Assembly (NCBI RefSeq): GCF_000275845.1 | Contig: NW_006766888.1 | Location: 257,169 to 321,168 of the forward strand | Reading direction: 5' to 3' | DNA length: 64,000 nucleotides | From: Dichomitus squalens LYAD-421 SS1 | Lineage: Eukaryota; Basidiomycota; Agaricomycetes; Polyporales; Polyporaceae | Part shown: piece by piece, positions 1-12,155 of the stretch | How the letters are laid out: every line of letters begins with the position of its first letter | How positions within the stretch are numbered: position 1 is the first letter of the stretch | The notes under the pieces: generated by a model | Told to the model about the DNA's origin: nothing | Databases searched by the model: none | The model's input: the letters and a program-made list of their open reading frames with translations, nothing else | Made by a program: the position numbers and the translations under genes

Positions 1-1733
1 AGCACTATCGGGAGTCCGGGAGTCATCCGGTCTGCTTTGTGTGTGGGGAAGGGTTTGCCAACGACTCTATGCTTGACAAGGTGCGAGATCCCATTTCCGA
101 CCTTAGGCTTGTCCCCTCAACGAAGCATATGCAGCATCTGTCCTCCGCTCACCTTGAGGGCCGTTGCCGTCTGTGCGACAGACAGTTCCGTTCTGCCGAG
201 GAATTGCAGAACCATTACCACGTGTCATCTGCGCACCCGCACTGTGCGTTGTGCGAGGTTGGCTTCGCAGACGACGAGGCTTGCGACAAGGTTTGCCGTG
301 CGCCATGGAATGAGATTTGCACGAGCCTTATGGATTCGATAGCATATGTCGACGAACCACCCGCGACCCCCTCCCCGGATCCCATCGCCGCCACCTAGGT
401 CGCCCTCGCCCGTCCCACAGCAAGCACTCCAAAGTGGCGCCGTGAGTTTCGTAGTCTCTATGCCCATCGTGATGTCTCAATCATGCCTATGCAACGCTTA
501 GGCATCATCCCTCGACGTCCAGGGCTCCAGTATGCTATCCACACAGTCCTCGCCGATGGTGCAACGTGCTTCCTTGGCTATACCGACGGTGGCGTTCCTG
601 ACCGAGGTTAAGAGTGAGTCCGATGTCGATGATGATGTATGTTCTTCGCTTCACTTCGGGCCTTTTAAGCGGTTGACGGCGGGCCAAAGACTTACCAGAC
701 TGTCGAAGCTTCGTCGCACGTTCAAAGGGCAATATCCGAGCCTACGGTTCCCACTGTGTCTTCGATTGGTAAGCTCATGGGTAGACGGACCTCGGGTGGT
801 TGTTCATCACACGCATCGTCAGGTCCATACAGTGTTCAGGACGAAGCCACTAGTGCTTGGCGTTCTCCAACACTCTCCGAACGCTCCGTGGACTTCCCTG
901 AGTAAGACTGTTATTAAGTTTCAGAACATCACCTGACCCGTATAGCAGCTTCCGCCGGTATGCTCTGCGCCCCGCCAGCGAATCGACCATATCGCTCCAG
1001 TCCGCCCCGTCCATCATTTCGCGACCGCAGTCGCGGAACAACGGTGACTCTATGTACAACCTCTCGTCCCCTTGCCTGTCTCCAGCCCCCGCCACCACGA
1101 TTGTGGAACCTGTCCCGGAACGCGCTGCGAGCCTGATCAGCCAGAGCGCGTCTCCCCACCCTCAAATATCTATCCAAATCACTCGGTCTGTCTCATCCAT
1201 CTCCGAGCGCCTTTCTCGCGGGGTCACGCCTAGTCCGCGCCCGAGCCTAAGCAGGCAGCCGACCCCTAGGATCCCTTCGCCTATCCTCTCGACGAGATCG
1301 ATGTCTCGTGGGCCCATGACTCCGGTCTTCAGTGCGGCTGTCCCGCGGTCATCTTCTACGCTCAGGTCCTCGCTGGTTGTGGACACGCGTCTGGAATCGG
1401 ACACGGAGGACACCATGCCGCCACAGGCCCTCACGCCGACGCCGAAGCCGAAGCTTCCCAGCCTCGTGGCCCCGTCGAAGCCCGTCTCCGTGCAGGTCTC
1501 GTGGCACTGCAGGATATGCATGCAGGACCCATGCGTCGAGCCCACCGCCACCGCGTGTGGGCACGTGTTCTGTACCGGGTATGTTCCGCGTTCTGGGATT
1601 GGGATGTGTGTGGGGTAGGGAGCTGACACGGAGCGGTCGTGGCAGGTGCATTGTGCAGGAGCTGCTGAAGAGCGGGGGTTGCCCTGTTTGTAAGAAGATG
1701 ATGCTGCTTAGGTTGCACGTGGAGATTGATTGA
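1..1733 (+). CDS. C2H2 zinc-finger / RING-finger protein, copy 1 (5' end cut off)
   Basis: The gene runs in from the left edge, so its start is missing. Clear exons are 1-80, 126-290, one from 343, and the RING exons ending at 1578 and running 1646-1733. The first part holds tandem C2H2-like fingers of the form C-x2-C-x12-H; the introns after 80 and 290 each fall directly before the first His (LDK|HMQH and CDK|HMST). A long Ser/Pro/Arg-rich linker (about 1050-1480) leads to a C-terminal C3HC4 RING: SWHCRICMQDPC, then CGHVFC, then CPVC. The intron at 1579-1645 lies inside the RING between Gly and Cys. The likely role is a RING-type E3 ubiquitin ligase whose fingers bind a partner or nucleic acid; this is inferred from the family only. 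The exons between about 420 and 1050 are not resolved. It is a paralogue of the genes at 6635 and 14932. Confidence 0.75.
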
Positions 1734-3020
1734 GGGGTGGCTATGTTATGTGTTTCGTTAGGTTAGGTGAGTCTCTTCCTTATTTCGATCATCGATGTGC
1801 TGATGAAGAGGAGCAGGATGTCTCTATGATTGTCTCTCTAGCTGTCGCCGTTGTATCTGTAGCTCGATCAAACTGTTTATCGACCATATTTGGACAACAC
1901 GACTCCTATCGTTCCTTACCCTGTCGAAGTCGACGCATTATTGAGCCTCAGGAGGTGCCTCTGAACACGTTTGTGGACGAAGAAGACAGTCTGAACGGGA
2001 CTTCCGCGTAAGATTTCATCCGCTCTCTCGCACACCCCCATTCTGATCAGCGGTCAACCCCGGCCTCGCTCAGTCATCAAATCTTCACATCCACATGACC
2101 TTTCCTTCCTGGGGAAAGACTTGACTTCTTAGCTCTATTACCATGTCCGGAATCACGACACGCGTTGACGTCGTCAGGAAACCGCCAAACATGGCGACTA
2201 CATGAGCGTCTAGTGGGTCGGGGTCGGCATCGGCAGGCTCGTGGACCCGGTGGACCAGGGTTGTTGAAGAGCGCAGCAGCGAGAAGGCGAAGCTTCAAGC
2301 CGTGGGTCCCATGCCTAGATATTGGCATTCTCCTTTCTTCCAATCGGCAGCTAGAGCCGTTCTGCGTCAGGGGTGGGTGCGTTCGCCGAGGCCGGCCAGT
2401 GGCGCCGAGACACTTGGTTGTGCGCTGCGAACCGAATTTTGCCGCTTAGTGGTCCTGCCTATTTGTGTACCTTCTCGAAATAGGCTGAGTTTCTTCGCTC
2501 GCCAGCTATGAGACAATTCTGCCTGTCATAGGGCTGGACTGATCTTTCTCAGGGCGGCCTTGCGCTCGTAGCTCGCCGGGGTTCCATGCTAAGTCCCCAG
2601 GTACGTCGTGGATGAGCTTAATCATGTGTCCGTCTGTGTCAACCCTCAAACTTGAGGCTAGTGAACGTTAGAGACATATTCAGCCTCGATTTTGACACGG
2701 CCGTGCATCGGTGGGTGGATACTATTCAATGACTTTACTCAAGCTAGTTCCTTCTGTCCAGAGCAAGCTCGCACGTACAAGCGGCAGCGCTCTACAATTA
2801 GCCATGGCGACCCCACGATGGTCTTCGCGACTACAATAGTGGGTGCAGCTATAGGACCGCGTACCATACCAGCCAGCTTAGTGTACTTTCTGTTATAGCA
2901 TCCTTGGCGCCTCGACCCAGCTCATGACCATGTCCTGTGTGCACGAAGCTTGAGGACATGGCGCGGGTCATGCTCAACTGAATCGTAAAGGATGATCTTA
3001 ACCTTTTAGACCGTAGACGG
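1734..3020. other. Intergenic region, RING copy 1 to copper radical oxidase
   Basis: Only short unrelated frames with no recognisable motif. The right end is the promoter of the copper radical oxidase gene. Confidence 0.5.
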
Positions 3021-3026
3021 ACTCGC

Positions 3027-3033
3027 TATAAAA
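3027..3033 (+). promoter_or_regulatory. TATA box of the copper radical oxidase gene
   Basis: TATAAAA lies 46-52 bases before the start codon at 3079, the normal distance for a core promoter with a short leader. It is the clearest TATA box seen in the window and suggests a regulated, inducible gene. Confidence 0.7.
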
Positions 3034-3078
3034 ACCTCCCAGCGACCGATTGCGACCGCCCCAGCAGGTCACGCCAAG

Positions 3079-4937
3079 ATGCGGTCTATCCTCTCAATCT
3101 TCTTGGTTTCTGCAGCCCTGTTATCTGCCACATCTGGCGCCCCAGATTGGCAGTTCAACCTCAAGGCACAGTCGTCTGGTATCGTCGCCCTCGAGTCGAT
3201 CATCGTCAACCCCAACCTTGCGCTCTGGTTCGACCGTGCGTCCAACGACCCTCTTCAGATCAACAACCACTCCGCATGGGGCGCTCTCTTCAATCTCCAG
3301 ACGGCGGAGGTCACACCCCTGAACGTCATTACCAACTCTTTCTGTGCCAGCGGTGCGTTCCTCAGCAATGGAACAATGGTAAGTGTGAGATGTCTGACTG
3401 CAGTGTGCGCTGCAAAGCTGATGCTGGCTATAGGCGAGCATTGGCGGAGACCAGACGGGATTCACTGGGAACCCAACCATCAAGCCTGGAACTCAGGCGA
3501 TCCGTTTGTTCGATCCGTGCGCATCGCTCACGGGAGAGGGTTGCAGCCTCTTCGAGGACCCCAACCTGATCCTCCTCGAAAAGCGGTGGTACCCCTCGGC
3601 TGCGCGCATCTTCGACGGCAGTCTCATCATCGTGGGGGGCATGCATGAGGAAGCAGTGTTCTACAACATCGATCCCGCCAACAGTTTTGAGTTCTTCCCT
3701 CGTAAGGAAGAGTCCGTCCGTCCGTCCGCGTTCCTGGAGAGAAGTCTGCCTGCGAACCTGTTCCCGCGGTGCGTATTTAGGTCATCAATTGATACGTAAT
3801 GTTGTCATGACTTATTCTGTGCCGCTGCAGTATTCTTGCCTTGCCCGACGGCACTGTGTTTATGGTGGCCAACAATCAGTCGATTATTTACGACGTCGAA
3901 ACTAACACCGAGACTATTCTCCCTGATATCCCGAACGGCGTCCGCGTCTCCAACCCGACCGACGGCTCTGCCGTCCTCCTGCCTCTCTCTCCTCCTGACT
4001 TCATTCCCGAGGTCTTAGTATGCGGTGGTTCAAGCATTGACGATCGTATCCCCGTCCAGAACCTCTCTAGCCAATTTCCTGCGACATCACAGTGCTCCCG
4101 GATTACCCTCACGCCCGAGGGCATTGCCAAGGGCTGGGAGGTCGAGCAAATGCTCACGAACCGCACCTTACACGAGCTCCTCCACCTCCCCAACGGCCAA
4201 ATCCTCATCGCAAACGGGGCTGGGACCGGCTTTGCTGGTTACGGGAGCGTTGCAGACCCTGTCGGGAACTCGAATGCGGATAACGCCGTGCTCGTACCCG
4301 AGCTCTATACGCCGTCCGCACCGCTTGGGCAGCGGTTCAGTAATGAGGGGATGCTGAGTTCTGGGATCGCGCGCGTATACCATTCCAGCATCACGCTGAC
4401 GCCACAGGGGAACTTCCTCGTCGCGGGGAGCAACCCGAACAACGGGAGCAACTTCACGGGGCCGGACTTCAAGTTCCCGAGCGAATTCAGGGTGCAGACG
4501 CTTGACCCACCGTTCATGTTCGTTGAGCGGCCGACGATCATCAGTGCTCCCCAGAAGCTCGCATTCAACAGCAGCGTCACTATCCCGATATCTGTTCCTG
4601 ACACTCTCAGTAACGACAATGCTACGATCCAAGGTATGCCGCTCGGTCGTCTTGTTAGTGTCTCCTGAACATGAACCGCTGACGCACGGGATGCTCGACG
4701 ACAGTATCGCTCATGGACCTCGGCTTCTCCACCCATGGCTTCCACACCGGTGCACGGCTTGTCTTCATGGACGCCACCATCTCGGATGACGGGGAGTCGT
4801 TGACTTTCACCACACCTCCGAGCGGTCGGGTCTTTCCGCCCGGTCCTGCCACAGTCTTCTTGACAATTAACGACGTGACGAGCGAGGGTGTCTCGGTAAT
4901 GATGGGTAGCGGGAACGCACCACCAACCTTGGAGTAA
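3079..4937 (+). CDS. Copper radical oxidase (glyoxal oxidase type, AA5 family), secreted
   Basis: Four exons (3079-3378, 3434-3768, 3831-4633, 4705-4937) join in frame to 556 residues, the usual size for this family. The N-terminus is a signal peptide (hydrophobic stretch ending SATSGA). These enzymes oxidise aldehydes such as glyoxal or methylglyoxal to acids and make H2O2 outside the cell, which feeds lignin-degrading peroxidases. All copper and radical-cofactor residues can be placed by family pattern: Cys in NSFCASG and Tyr in KRWYPS (the Cys-Tyr crosslink), Tyr-His in ARVYHSS, and the late His in FSTHGFH. The beta-propeller is followed by the C-terminal DUF1929-type domain. No WSC domains are attached, so it is the simple form. 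Several NxS/T sites fit secretion. Substrate preference cannot be read from sequence. Confidence 0.95.
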
Positions 4938-6634
4938 TTGAGCGCAAGCGCCTCATCGGTTTATCCGGTTAACTCTGCTCAGTTCGCTGACAAGTAGTAG
5001 GTTATAAAATAGCGATAACTTCGTCTGCCATCATGTCTTGCTGGGAATCAAATGGTGGGAAGAGTCGATCCTCACCGGTAGATCAATAGCTACCGCAGCA
5101 GCATGATTCTCCGTTTCGTTCTGTCTTGCTGTGCCGCAGCTCGCCATCTCCTTGAGCCTTTGTACATCAATTCAAGGCTGAACTATCTCAACTGCTTGAC
5201 AGTTAAAGGAAACAACTTGGGGTATTATCGTGCCGATCCACACAGGCAATAGGTGGTGCTGCGCATGCCGCGCAAGGGTGCGAGCTGCCATACACCGGGG
5301 GTCAGGCGTGAGAGAGTCTATGGTTTCCCTACCGATTGCATGTCATAGCTTCAATAAATCACTAAAGCCAGAACTCTGGAAGCTGAAACAGAGAGAAAGC
5401 TTGAGCCATTAGGCCTCACGAGGAGTCACCGCTGCCGACTTTCGGGGTCCTGGGGTCAAGCACATCTCTGTTTCTCACGCCAATCGACAGGGCGTCTACA
5501 ACAACACCGTCTACAACAACACCGTGATGCCTCGAGGCTCGAGCTGCAAGAAGCGACCATCTTTCACTCTTGTCAGTCTCGGGCTTCATCGCCTCCGCGA
5601 CTGCTGCGTGTGTTATAACCTGCATGCAACATGGCTCGTCTTCGTGGCCTTGTCTTGTGCTCGCTCGGTGCCATGCACGCGTACTCCGTGTCCTGTCTCG
5701 CGTCACTCGTCTCCGCACCCCCTTGGATGTTCGTCGGCATGCCCCTTCAGACCCCAGCTATCTCGTCTATGCTCTGGCCCCGCTCAACTAAGCAGGGGTT
5801 GAGTTTCTGGCAAGAGATCGTTTCCTCACCTTCTTCGCCTCCCCTGTAGCCCTATCATGGAATCAGGAAGTTCATGTCGAGAGCTCACGGTCCCACTCGA
5901 GAATACCCTCGTCCTTCCACATATGACGTTAGGCGTTGACGTGGCACATATCCGCGCTCTAGGTCACGATCCTCCAAATCGAAGTTGTTGGGTGGCATGT
6001 GCTGCAGCATGCTGCCCGCGTGCTCTTGTATCATGCGGGGCAGCTTGGGAAATTCAGCTGGCTAGCCCTTTGAGGCATGGGAATGAAACTAATGTAGGAA
6101 GGTATGGTGTACTGCGGTAGCGTTCCACTGCAAGCGGTTGAGTTCGCGCAGTCATCTTGATTCCTCCTACTCTGTCAATGATGACATTCATGGCCTGAGG
6201 AAAGACGAAGCATCGCAGGTTCTTGTTGTGTGCTGCGGCGAGACGTTCGACGACATGAAGATGCTGACATCTGTTCGTGATTCCATCCTTATCTTCTAGC
6301 TTAGGATTGATGCATACCATTATAGCATCCCTGTGCTGTCATTTATGTATATGGGTCCCGAACAACAGAGCTTCAAACGACCACCCTCCAGGGATTGGGC
6401 CATTTGGTTCAAGCATTTCCGTTTTGTCGAGGTTGAGTATGGGGACGTGCGTGCTTGAACGCTTCCTAACGCGAAGCGGTCTGACCTTGGTAAGCCACGA
6501 GGCGCCTTTGAGAGCTTCTCAGTGCTGCGGTCAACCTTATCGCTGCACGAGTATAAGTCTTCATCTCCTTGGCCGAGTCCAGCATTGCCTCCAGTTCCCT
6601 TCGCGCTGATACCTCCTGCCGCACCGATAGAGTG
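4938..6634. other. Intergenic region, copper radical oxidase to RING copy 2
   Basis: No gene recognised; the open frames near 5400-5850 overlap in several phases and lack motifs. It contains a perfect 15-bp tandem duplication (5494-5523). Confidence 0.45.
5494..5523. repeat. 15-bp tandem duplication
   Basis: The unit GTCTACAACAACACC occurs twice head to tail, perfectly, in non-coding sequence. Confidence 0.9.
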
Positions 6635-8218
6635 ATGGGGAAGAAGAATAGGAATCTGCCAAATGTCACTTGTTGGAAATGCAAGAATCAGTGGCAGCCG
6701 CCCACCAGCACTACGCCGACGACATCGACGGACAAGGTCGCTGTACCGGCATCAACGAATGCGACCATTGCATTGCCTAGGTCTGTTGCCTCCGCGCAGA
6801 CCAAGCCAGCCTCGTCTTTGTCATCAGATTCCTTCTATTGTCCAGAATGTAGCGGGCGGTACGAAACCTGGGACGGACTCTCTACCGTAAGCGACATTCG
6901 TTATCCTGCGCATCTGATTACTCAACGTGGGCGGAATCGCAGCATTACCCCATCGTGCATGCAACATCACCATGGAAGCCATGTTCCGTATGTCAGACAT
7001 TCGTGGTGGACAAGCAAGAGCATTACCGGCGATCACCCAAACACCCGAAGTGCACGGTGTGTTCCGATGGTTTCGAGGATACTACGGAGCTCCAGAAGGT
7101 TGGCGCCGTCCTTGCATTCTATTGCTTGTGTTCACAGAGGTCACAACAGCATCTGGCGGGAAGAGGCTCCTGTGACGTGTGCAACGAACATATCGTACCT
7201 CCAGTCACAATGGACGAACACTACCGCCTGTCGTCAAAACACCCCAAATGCGGAAATTGCTCGAAGGCGTTGAAGGATCGGGACGAGCTCGAAATGGTAC
7301 CTTCTGTCCGCGTTCATCTCTGCTCGTCGAGTCTGAAGCCTTTGTAGCATAGCAGAGATTGCCGCCTGATATCACCATCAGTAATTGCGGATATGACACC
7401 TGTTGCAGAGGAGTTACTGGAGCCCCTCGGTTCCGAAGGTCAAAGGGAGGAACAGAATGATTCAGAGGGTACTCGGGGCGCCGCCGCTATTGAACTCCCC
7501 GTCTCCCCCAGCCCCAGTCAGTCTGAAAAGGACGTACTCCACCAGGTGAGCATATGTTGTTCCTTGATCCTTCTGTACATAACACTTCCCCAGAGAGACG
7601 AACCTCAGGGAGAGGCCTCGTCTGTTGTCGATGTCGATGAAGACCGTCTTGTAGTCATGCAGGACGAGGACGATGTTTCTTCTATATCCAGGGGTTCGTT
7701 GAAGATGGCAAGCCTGTCCAACGCCCCAACTCAGTCAGAAGCCCCACTGGATCATGGCGGCTCGCTCTATCAGTAAGCCATCGTCTGTGGGAGCGACGGG
7801 CTACGAATGCTCATTGTAACCAACAGACCGTTCCAAACAGTGTCCGGAAGAGACGAGCCACAACACTCTGCTCTGAGCAACGGCCCGTCAGATACTCCGG
7901 ACGCAGCTTTCCGAGCGCCGCCCGCAAAGCAAGTTGAGGCTGACAGCGAGCCAAATACGATGACACAATCGCGAGCTCCAGAAAGCTCTCCATCGTGGCA
8001 TTGTCGATCCTGCCTCCGAGACCCTTGCAAGGATCCCATCGCGACGGTATGCGGCCATGTGTTCTGCGAAGGGTGCGCGTCGGCGATCCTCTGTCTTCTG
8101 TTGCAATCTTCCGCTAAGGGAATGTCGCTTATCCTTTAGGTGCATTGTTCGGGAGCTCTTAGCGCGTTTGGCATGTCCCGTTTGTGAACGCACGTTCTTC
8201 ATCAGACTTGATGTATAG
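6635..8218 (+). CDS. C2H2 zinc-finger / RING-finger protein, copy 2
   Basis: Seven exons (6635-6886, 6943-7098, 7150-7296, 7348-7545, 7594-7772, 7827-8072, 8140-8218) give 418 residues with all phases matching. Start ATG 6635 opens MGKKNRNLPNVTCWKC. Three tandem fingers follow the rule C-x2-C-x12-H, and each is cut by a phase-0 intron just before the His (LST|H, LQK|H, LEM|H). Half-modules with HYRRSPKHPKC and HYRLSSKHPKC lie between them. An acidic, Ser-rich linker (exons 4-5) leads to a C-terminal C3HC4 RING: WHCRSCLRDPC, CGHVFCEGC, CPVC, split by an intron before CIVREL. The predicted role is an E3 ubiquitin ligase with a finger array for target binding (family inference). It is the same orientation as copies 1 and 3 and complete. 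Confidence 0.88.
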
Positions 8219-9105
8219 AACGTTTGACCGTAATGTACTATGCTCGCGGCACACAATATAGGAGTTCTCCGTTTACAATGACTGAAAATTTCAGCCGTTC
8301 AAATACCGCTGCTCCGTTGGACTCACAGATCTCATGCTCGAGTGCTGACCGCCCTTTGCGCTGATTGTCCCTCGTGTCCATGATTGCGTTATCAGGCTGG
8401 CTAGAGAGAAAGATGCCGGTATATCTTGAGCCCTTACAGCACAAGCCCCGAGTTCGGAGTCGGCGCTCTGACACACGCGAGTGATGAATCAAGATCACCA
8501 TCTGCCCAGCTCATCGGATCGTCTCTTCACTATGTATTGTCTCTGTAGGCCACGAGAGACAGCCTGCTGCCACACCTCTGTAATTGTGTTGATAACTTGT
8601 AACCTTAGGCATCAGACAGCTCGCACCGTGATTGAAAGCGCCTCGGCTTTCTCCGCCCGTGTCGGGTTGCCTCCAAGGCACAGGGTACCGTGTTGAGGCG
8701 ACGGACGAGTACGTGGCTGGGTCGAAGCTGTAACTGAACAGGCCACGGACGCACCACGCCCATTCATCCATTTCAATCAGGAATATGTCATCCCCATCGA
8801 GAGCGGCGTTGAGAGGTGCAGACCGACTGAACTGGACGCGATGGAGAGGATTGGGCAGCTGTCGGGCTCCCCTTACGGCAGCTAAGCCCGGCTGTTCGAC
8901 GCAGTCGGCCACGGCGGCTTCCGTTCCTCGACCGACTCGCCTGTTCTGTTGTGGTATACTGTATATACCGGATGGCCAGGAGTTCCCAGTGTTCACAAGG
9001 GAAGCGAAAGTGTGTCTCCGCTTCACACCTGAGCTACAGCAAAGGGAAACCACAGATGCTTCAACTAGATATGGAGGTACCCAGACGCCCACCAAACGGC
9101 TCCGA
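8219..9105. other. Convergent intergenic region
   Basis: Lies between the 3' ends of RING copy 2 (+) and the DUF6533 gene (minus). A 203-codon minus-strand frame (8511-9122) covers most of it but overlaps the end of the DUF6533 coding sequence in another phase and has no recognisable motif. Confidence 0.4.
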
Positions 9106-10819
9106 TCAAGGCTGATCTTCATCCTCGTTCAACTGATCATCATGAAATGGGAGCTGGGCCCCGAGGGATCCGATGAAACCGTCGACGTCTTGTGACGCGT
9201 GAGACTGGAACGCGAGCTCTGACATCGACCGAGAAGATCCATCTAGCCCGCGCTTGACCTTCTGCAGGTCGATGAGGAACCTCGAGATGAGGATCGACGT
9301 TATGCTGGGGAGAATGTTGTAGCACCCTCCTTAAGTAGGATTGAATCATCACGTATGTTCCCCCCAAAATGGTGACTCCGGCGCTGTTGGTCGTAGCCAA
9401 CCCAAACTCAGTGAAATATATCGGCATTATGAAGAACGGTTTTGACTTGCCTTCCTACGGAGCTTCAAGTAGAGATAGAATCGTGATTGGTGCCCCAATG
9501 GAGCTTTCCAGAGTCAGACCGAATGCGATGCTGAGACCGTTCAGTATCAGCAGTGTCCTGTAGTTCATACGTGATGTGAAGGACATCCAGAATTATAGAC
9601 AGCCGCTGACACCTACAAGAAGTAACTCATCCCTATGTCACCATCACACACAACGATTACACTTCGGAAACCGTAAATGCTCGATGTTACGACGCACCAT
9701 CGTGGGGAAGGGTGCTTGCAAAGGTTTGTCTACTTTGGCCAGCTATGATGCGCTTGGACATCTTGATAGTCTCCCGTGTCCTGTACCAGGTAATGCATAT
9801 AACGATTACATCGGCTCCGATCAGAGAAGAACGGGCCACGACGGATACTGTCAAAAGGTCACCATGTTTGACTATGTTAGCCGGCAAGCCTGGCAAAGTC
9901 ATGATGTATGAACCAACATCTATCATGGAGAGCATTAGATGGTGTCGCATAAACCGCGCGTCCAGTTCACTCACATCTCATCGGCTCTCACTGATAGGTT
10001 TTCGACTTCCACGACTCCAATCGATGGAATGTCTGTGTAGGAACCAGAATTTATGTCGCCCTTTCAATGGAAACTCTGTTGTAGGGCTGCCAATAGTGTA
10101 AGATATGGATCAGAGTAGGCACAATCATATTCACTACAAAGGGGAGTGAGAAAAGAGCAAAGACGGCAGTCGAAATCGCCATTCTGTGTGGCGATGGGCA
10201 CAAGGCGTATGATCTGAGGGCTGAGAATGCTATGCGGATACTGAGCCCTCATACATGCCATCGAAGCTAGTCCACGCACCTGCCCAAGGAATGATTTGGG
10301 GTGACGCAATCACAGCGAAAGCGGTGTACCAAGCATTCACACTGTATCGGAAGTCTATCTCAGCTTTAGACATCAGGGACAGCCACAGCGATCATACCTC
10401 TGCGGCAATATTGAGCATTGTACGAGTGAGCGTGTGGGTTGGGACATACCTCATGTGACGCAGGTTTTGGCGTAAAGCCATATAACTGGACAGTCAGAGC
10501 GAGGTACCGGTTCAGAAAGAACAGGATCGAGGGTCCGTTGAGCCGTCGAGGCAGCCAAAACAAGTTGACTTCATCGCCAAAGGTGATAAGGAAGTCGTAG
10601 ACAAACAGTGCTAGACATAGTCTTAGACCTGCTAACAGAGACGTTTGTGAGGCCAACTGCTCCAATGAGGAACGCACCAAGCACAGCGGTCGTGCATCGA
10701 CCAATGAGCTACCGTCGCTGACTCGGAGCATAAGCGTCAGGTTGTAGATTCTATGAGGCAGAACTTGACACATACGTCGCGCCAGTTATTTCCGCCTGGA
10801 CGTCTGCATAGTTGGTCAT
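9106..10819 (-). CDS. DUF6533 multi-pass membrane protein, copy A
   Basis: Start ATG at 10819 (MTNYADVQAEI, exon 1 to 10776). The DUF6533 signature follows at about 10650-10490: LFVYDFLITFGDEVNLFW and then FFLNRYLAL. Further exons match the family in order: FSALRSYAL with a hydrophobic helix near 10240-10100, the segment ARSSLIGADVIVICITWY (about 9865-9810), RTLLILNGLSIAFGL (about 9555), and the C-terminal ILISRFLIDLQ with an acidic tail ending HDDQLNEDEDQP at the stop (9106-9108). The family is a seven-helix-like membrane protein expanded in agaricomycetes; its function is unknown. Internal exon borders are only partly resolved because exons are short. It is a paralogue of the gene at 23245. 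Confidence 0.78.
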
Positions 10820-12155
10820 TCTGAGCTTCTTTTTAATTTGTGGGCCTTTGTCAAGGGAGGAGAGCTTGCAAGCAGGTTGCGCAGGAAGTGCCTTATCAGA
10901 GGCTTATGAACTCTCCACGTAGCCGACAGCGCCCACCGCCCTGAAGTGATCCAACATCGAGGCCCAATCGTGCCAGTGCTGATGAGGTTTCCCGCTCCGA
11001 ACATTGTTGAGGAGGCCCTGCACGTGGCAGTCGCAGGTGGCTAGATAGGTTATGAGCTGTGCGCGCTCTGAGAACAAGTCTACTGATGCACGGATATTAG
11101 GTCCGGTATGTCCGCGTGTCCTGCTCTTGTTTCTCAGAGGCTGGGGATCGGCCCCGTGGATCGATACGATCTACGCATGCTTTGTGCCTGTCGATGCCTC
11201 GAGGTGGCCTCGAGGGTGTTCAAGATGCCTGTGCTCATCATTTCCATCCACTTACCTCCCTTCCCTCCAAATCATCGTCATCGTTGCCCTCACGTCGGGG
11301 CTCCCGGTGCTGAGCAAGGGTTCTACACTGCTTGTGACCATACCTCCACCCTATCCCCTGCTCTCAGCACTGTGGGCACGTCAGTGAAATCAATCTGCCT
11401 TCTTTTCTCTGTCACTGTATTCTCCCGTTCTTGATCGGGGCGCCCGTGTTGAGCATGCGCCGGCGTGTCTTTCGGGGACCATGTCTTCGTCGGCGACTGT
11501 AGCGGCGCTTGGCAGACGTTGACTTCATTCGATTCCTTCCTCGAAGAACTGATCCTGTATGTTGCTTACGACGCTCACGACCCTAATGAAGCATTTTTTG
11601 ACCTGCATGCTCCAATGGGCAACTGAGGCTGTTCTGCATTAACACCCCTACCTTGATCATCTCTACCACCAAGATGTGGAAGCGGTGCCGCTCCTAGGAC
11701 AGAAGCCTAACTGTGACAGACAGTTTCATGTGGAGCGGACGGCGCGATGGCGAACGAGAGGCCGATGGCCACACGATTGCACATGATAGATACCATATTG
11801 GTCTAAGCACGGTGCAAGCCGATGTCTCTCGGATTTTGACCACACCGGACTGTCGTGACATACAATCTCCTGCTTTAGCCTTACATGTGATGCGAGCACT
11901 ACATGTAGAGCAAGCCTCGTTCACGAAATCGGCTGTACAAGAAGACATGTGGCAGTGGCATGGGAACGTACGATGGCGAGCGAGTTGCCAGCGTATTCTG
12001 GCAATACTCATCTCCGTGTTCATTGGACCGTAGACTTTGAGATGAGGACGGGAGTCCGAGGGACCAGGTGCCGCTGTCAACGTCAAACGAATTAGGGCGA
12101 GCGAACACTTTCTACATTCTTCTATTCCTCCGACCGCACCTTTGTACTCGACGAG
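10820..12155. other. Intergenic region upstream of DUF6533 copy A
   Basis: About 1.3 kb with only overlapping short frames (for example 11052-11434 +, 11694-12086 minus). No motif recognised. Confidence 0.4.
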
